This document shows, one piece after another, positions 6,135-8,644 of a stretch of DNA of 8,644 nucleotides. The notes below the pieces were generated by a model. That model was given only the letters and a program-made list of their open reading frames with translations, searched no databases and was not told the DNA's origin. How positions within the stretch are numbered: position 1 is the stretch's first letter; every line of letters starts with the position of its first letter. Source of the DNA: Desulfatitalea sp. (GTDB lineage: Bacteria > Desulfobacterota > Desulfobacteria > Desulfobacterales > Desulfosarcinaceae); assembly GCA_013041835.1 (NCBI GenBank), contig JABDRH010000667.1, forward strand, positions 1-8,644, read 5' to 3'. The translations under genes were made by a program, and so were the position numbers.

Positions 6135-6701
6135 ATGCATGGAAATCAGGAGATCGAGTGGTTCACCGGGCATACCCCGCCGGAAATGGAACGTGTTTTC
6201 GGGTATCGCGGTACCGAAAGATGGGTTGCCTTCTTTTGGGGGAAAAGAATTGTAACCGCCTCCAATTGCTACGGATTTGACGGATCGGTGTTTAATCCGG
6301 TCCATCATTTCGCATGGGATGCATTCTTCTCACATGCCCTGATCCGCGCTGTGACTCACGGCGGGCGAAACGGGCTTGGCGCGCGCCGCTTTGAGTTCGG
6401 CGATGACCGGCGCCCCTCGGAACACTGGCTTATGCTGGACCGCGGGGCGCGCATTTTATTCTCAGCCCGCAAACAGATCGCCTTGAATCATCTGAAAAAC
6501 GCCAACACCCGCATCGCAACAGACCCTTCCGATTTCGGCAAATCGTGCGGGGCGCACCGGGTTGTGCCGCACCCTGCCGCTCAGCACGGCACATTGCACA
6601 AGATCAACGAGATGGTCCACTGGTTGGATCTGCGCTGGGAAACCGTGTCGCAGGCGCGAATCGGAGCTTCCGGACCATGGGAAAGCGCAACGGTTCACTG
6701 A
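6135..6701 (+). CDS. Hypothetical protein, 188 residues, unrecognised
   Basis: I do not recognise a family. The frame is open for 188 codons with GC-rich, ordinary codon choice, and AGGA lies about seven bases before the ATG, so it is probably a real gene. The product looks soluble, with no signal peptide and no membrane helix. It is rich in His, Trp and Arg: examples are WFTGHTPPEMER near the start, NPVHHFAWDAFFSHAL in the middle and MVHWLDLRW towards the end. No catalytic signature could be assigned; the His clusters might bind metal. An in-frame TTG at 6114 would start inside the hairpin and is less likely. No related gene function can be read from the neighbours: a 237-bp gap and a separate promoter follow it. 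Confidence 0.6.
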   Translation: MHGNQEIEWFTGHTPPEMERVFGYRGTERWVAFFWGKRIVTASNCYGFDGSVFNPVHHFAWDAFFSHALIRAVTHGGRNGLGARRFEFGDDRRPSEHWLMLDRGARILFSARKQIALNHLKNANTRIATDPSDFGKSCGAHRVVPHPAAQHGTLHKINEMVHWLDLRWETVSQARIGASGPWESATVH

Positions 6702-6848
6702 GGATCACCTGTACATTGAGGGATATGCCACGGGGTTGCGCTGCCGTCGATTTGATCATCCTCACGATCCATCAAAAAAAAATTCCCCGCCTGCTCGGCA
6801 CCATCCGAAACGGCCCGGTGGCCGGTTATAAAAGATTGCCCACCTGAC

Positions 6849-6876
6849 TTGACACCACGATGATGGCCTTTAAGAT
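6849..6876 (+). promoter_or_regulatory. Sigma-70-like promoter for the S51-like genes
   Basis: TTGACA (6849-6854) is a perfect -35 box. TAAGAT (6871-6876) follows after 16 bases and matches four of six bases of the -10 consensus. Transcription would begin near 6883, about 56 bases before the ATG at 6939. The rest of the 6702-6938 gap holds an A9TTCCCC tract (6774-6788) and a small GC-rich hairpin (CGGCC/GGCCG, 6811-6824), with no gene that I can support. Confidence 0.5.
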
Positions 6877-6938
6877 GGAAGGCGCATTATTGGTTGCGAT
6901 TGCCTTTGCCGGTGACTTTGTGTGTGAAGGGGGAGAAA

Positions 6939-7070
6939 ATGGGGACTTTTCTGTTACAGGGCGGCAATGAGTTCAACGGCCGCATGGCCGATTCGGACCG
7001 CCGGGCCCTGGCCTTGTGCCAAGGCGCCCGTACCCCTGCCGTCATTATTCCCATGGGGGGTCATTCATGA
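6939..7070 (+). pseudogene. Truncated peptidase S51 / glutamine-amidotransferase-like fragment
   Basis: The 43-codon frame follows a strong ribosome binding site (AAGGGGGAG). Its residues TFLLQGGNEF, then DRRALALCQGA and PAVIIP, look like the first strand-helix-strand of type 1 glutamine amidotransferase-like (S51/cyanophycinase-type) proteins, which usually run to about 200 residues and carry a nucleophilic Ser in a GxSAGA motif. Here the frame stops right after the second strand (IIPMGGHS), so no active site exists. Its stop overlaps the next ATG (ATGA). The next protein starts with the same kind of fold (VITLMGSGEL, then AVFIDTPAG), so this looks like a tandem paralogue reduced by an in-frame deletion. 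It may still be translated and serve as a coupling leader for the downstream gene. Confidence 0.6.
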
Positions 7071-8320
7071 AAAGAAAACCAGGCGTCATCACCCTCATGG
7101 GGTCCGGCGAACTGACCGCCACCATGGTCGAGGTGCACAAAGCGCTGCTCGACCGCTACGGCGAAACGGCGGAAGCGGTTTTCATCGACACGCCCGCCGG
7201 TTTTCAGCTCAATGTGGATCATATCACCGATAAAGCCCGCGACTATTTTCATAAACGGGTGCGGCGTCCCTTTTCCGTCGCCTCGTTCAAATCCGCGCAA
7301 GCCGGAGACGCGGGGGCTTTGGCCCGCAGCTATGATGCCATCGGCCGCGCCGACTATATTTTGGTGGGGCCCGGCAGCCCCACCTATGCCGTCGACCAGT
7401 GGCGCCGCAGCCGCATTCCCGAGCTGCTGGTCCGCCACATTGCCGCCGGCGGCTGCCTGACGGCCGCCAGCGCCGCGGCGCTGACCGTCGGCCGCCTCAC
7501 GTTGCCGGTCTACGAGATCTACAAGGTGGGCCAGGCGCCCCACTGGGTGGAAGGCATTGATATTTTGCAAGCGTTCGGGCTCCATTGGGTGGTGGTGCCG
7601 CACTGGAACAACGCCGAGGGCGGCAATCACGATACCCGCTATTGCTTCATGGGCGCGCAGCGCCTGAATCGCCTGGAACAATTGCTGCCCGAGGGTGTGG
7701 GCTTGCTGGGACTGGACGAACACACCGCCCTGATCATCGATTTGGCCAGCGAGACGGTGCGGATTCGCGGCATGGGCGCGATCACGCTGCGCGTGGCCGG
7801 TTGCGAGCGGTCGTTTTCACAAGCAGAGCCGCTCACCCTGGCCATGCTGCGCGGCGAGGCCGAGGTGGCCGGCAGCCCCGTGGCGGCCTGCCCCCAAAGC
7901 CCGGATGCCGTAGCCGCCGGTTCGTCCGGCGAGGATGCCGTGTGGTCACCCATCGAGACCCTGGCTGAAACCATTCAGCACCACCTGGCTGAAAATCGCA
8001 TCGAGCCGGCCACTCAGGCCATGCTGGCCCTGGAGGCGCATATTCGCAATACCGCGGAACAGCTTGCCGAGCGCAGCGCGGAAGGGGCCGCCGCTGAAAT
8101 GCTGCGCAACATGATTGCCCTGTTCGGGACGCACCTGGCCCGGCGCCCGGTGGACCGCCATGTTTGCCTGGCGCCGGTGGTGGATCGCCTGTTGGCCCTG
8201 CGCGACCTTCTGCGCGCGGAAAAGCAGTGGCGCGCCGCCGACGGCATTCGGGACTGCCTCACCGCGGCCGGCATCGTGGTGGCGGACTCGCCGGGCGGGG
8301 CCTGGTGGCGTTTGTCATGA
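7067..8320 (+). CDS. Peptidase S51-like protein with C-terminal CysRS-like domain
   Basis: The 417-residue protein has two parts. Residues about 5-245 form a type 1 glutamine amidotransferase/S51-like fold: VITLMGSGEL at the first strand, ILVGPGSPTYAV (98-109), a nucleophile-elbow-like AASAAAL with Ser135 in place of GxSAGA, VVPHWNNAEGGNHD (His179 as a possible catalytic His) and LGLDEHTALIID (214-225). After a linker rich in Ala, Ser and Pro, a helical region (about 295-360) leads to residues 369-416: LLALRDLLRAEKQWRAAD, IRDCLTAAGIV and DSPGGAWW. This is the pattern of the C-terminal domain of cysteinyl-tRNA synthetases. None of the synthetase catalytic motifs (HIGH, KMSKS) is present, so it does not charge tRNA itself. 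It overlaps the truncated S51 frame by four bases, which fixes the start and implies coupled translation. Substrate unknown. Confidence 0.85.
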   Translation: MKRKPGVITLMGSGELTATMVEVHKALLDRYGETAEAVFIDTPAGFQLNVDHITDKARDYFHKRVRRPFSVASFKSAQAGDAGALARSYDAIGRADYILVGPGSPTYAVDQWRRSRIPELLVRHIAAGGCLTAASAAALTVGRLTLPVYEIYKVGQAPHWVEGIDILQAFGLHWVVVPHWNNAEGGNHDTRYCFMGAQRLNRLEQLLPEGVGLLGLDEHTALIIDLASETVRIRGMGAITLRVAGCERSFSQAEPLTLAMLRGEAEVAGSPVAACPQSPDAVAAGSSGEDAVWSPIETLAETIQHHLAENRIEPATQAMLALEAHIRNTAEQLAERSAEGAAAEMLRNMIALFGTHLARRPVDRHVCLAPVVDRLLALRDLLRAEKQWRAADGIRDCLTAAGIVVADSPGGAWWRLS

Positions 8321-8401
8321 GGGCCGTGAAGAACACGACGTGAGGTTAGGGTCTCGGCATAAAAGAATTGAACCACCTCAGCGGGGTCGATTTGTTTTGG
8401 C
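8321..8401. other. Convergent intergenic gap without a clear terminator
   Basis: Two genes point at each other across 81 bases. The only dyad found is TGAGGT (8341-8346) with ACCTCA (8375-8380), which is short, has a 28-base loop and has no T-run beside it. Termination here may be Rho-dependent. Confidence 0.4.
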
Positions 8402-8644
8402 CTATGCCGGCCGGAATCGTTTGGCGAGAGGATAGCGCCGCCCCTCGCCGAACGCTTTGGCCGTTACTTTGAGTCCGGGCGCGGCCTGGTGGCGTTTGTA
8501 CTCATTGTTGTCAACGCGGGCGATGATGTCCGCCACGGCAGCAGGATCGTTGCCGGCGGCCACCAGTTCCTCGGCCGACATGACCTGTTCCACATAGCCT
8601 TCAAGGATGGCGTCGATCACATCATAGGGCGGCAGGTCGTCCTG
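8402..8644 (-). CDS. nadE: Glutamine-dependent NAD+ synthetase, C-terminal 80 residues
   Basis: This is the end of a gene that continues past the right edge. The last 80 codons contain LPPYDVIDAILEGYVE, then VDNNEYKRHQAAPGLKVTAKAF and a basic tail (RRYPLAKRFRP). This is the typical C-terminus of the two-domain NAD+ synthetases, which amidate deamido-NAD+ to NAD+ with ATP and glutamine-derived ammonia. The NEYKRxQAxPGLKVT block is the strongest evidence. The ATP-binding motif and the amidohydrolase domain lie outside the window, so the two-domain form is inferred from the tail. It is a cytosolic housekeeping enzyme, convergent with the S51-like gene and probably unrelated to it. Confidence 0.9.
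   Translation of the reverse strand, partial: QDDLPPYDVIDAILEGYVEQVMSAEELVAAGNDPAAVADIIARVDNNEYKRHQAAPGLKVTAKAFGEGRRYPLAKRFRPA

Noticed and set aside
5928..6308. A 126-codon open frame on the minus strand
   Set aside because: It overlaps the better-supported plus-strand gene at 6135 and runs through the perfect hairpin. The product has no recognisable motif and lacks a good ribosome site.
6774..6788. A possible second copy of the palindromic element, based on the shared A9TTCCCC
   Set aside because: Only 15 low-complexity bases are shared with 510-524. The neighbouring bases and the second arm are absent.
6545..6847. A 100-codon plus-strand frame running past the end of the 6135 gene
   Set aside because: Its first half overlaps the 6135 gene in another frame. 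The remainder has no ribosome site or known motif, so I treat the gap as non-coding, though a degraded gene cannot be ruled out.
7061..7723. A 220-codon open frame on the minus strand
   Set aside because: It is antisense to the S51-like gene, is low in complexity (Gly, Ala, His, Gln), and has no ribosome site or family pattern.
1..8644. CRISPR arrays, tRNA or rRNA genes, transposases, integron attC sites
   Set aside because: I found no regularly spaced repeats, cloverleaf or rRNA segments, transposase motifs or paired attC core sites. The 6082-6118 hairpin lacks the RYYYAAC/GTTRRRY ends.

Overview
The window looks like a chromosomal segment of a moderately high-GC Gram-negative bacterium. 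The best guess is a Desulfobacterota (deltaproteobacterial) lineage. This rests on gene types: a sigma-54 activator with a seven-helix sensor, a cysteine-containing PAS protein beside a kinase, and a peptidase S51-like protein joined to a cysteinyl-tRNA-synthetase-like tail. No marker gene settles it. There are no rRNA or tRNA genes, no CRISPR array and no transposase.

Layout. Positions 1-1460 (minus strand) hold a two-component module: a CpxR/OmpR-type response regulator (765-1460), then a small PAS protein (71-427), whose stop codon overlaps the start of a membrane sensor kinase that leaves the window at its left edge (1-74). A 157-bp, almost fully self-complementary repeat (501-657) lies between the regulator and the PAS gene. 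Positions 1516-4230 (minus) encode a 904-residue membrane-anchored sigma-54 activator: seven-helix sensor, GAF, coiled coil, degenerate receiver, complete AAA+ core and two tandem Fis-type DNA-binding domains. Upstream of it, past a clear intrinsic terminator (4252-4294), lies a lone FabF-like ketosynthase (4311-5552, minus). Its catalytic Cys, first His and Lys are present, but the second catalytic His is Ser.

From 5553 to 6134 there is no convincing gene. The stretch holds repeats that look regulatory: competing hairpins over the ketosynthase ribosome binding site, a TGGCAC element, and a cluster of TCGC/GCGA repeats. On the plus strand follow an unrecognised 188-residue protein (6135-6701), a sigma-70-like promoter (6849-6876), a 43-codon truncated S51-like reading frame (6939-7070), and a 417-residue S51-like protein with a CysRS-like C-terminal domain (7067-8320). 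The C-terminus of glutamine-dependent NAD+ synthetase (8402-8644, minus) closes the window.

How the parts may work together. The activator and the ketosynthase form the most unusual unit. They are neighbours on one strand, and both the ketosynthase and the membrane half of the activator use A/T-rich codons, unlike the GC-rich remainder. A working hypothesis is that a membrane or lipid signal, sensed by the seven-helix/GAF half, drives sigma-54 transcription of the ketosynthase gene through the repeat cluster upstream of it. This is inference. The sigma-54 promoter match is poor in its -12 half, so the hypothesis is testable but unproven.
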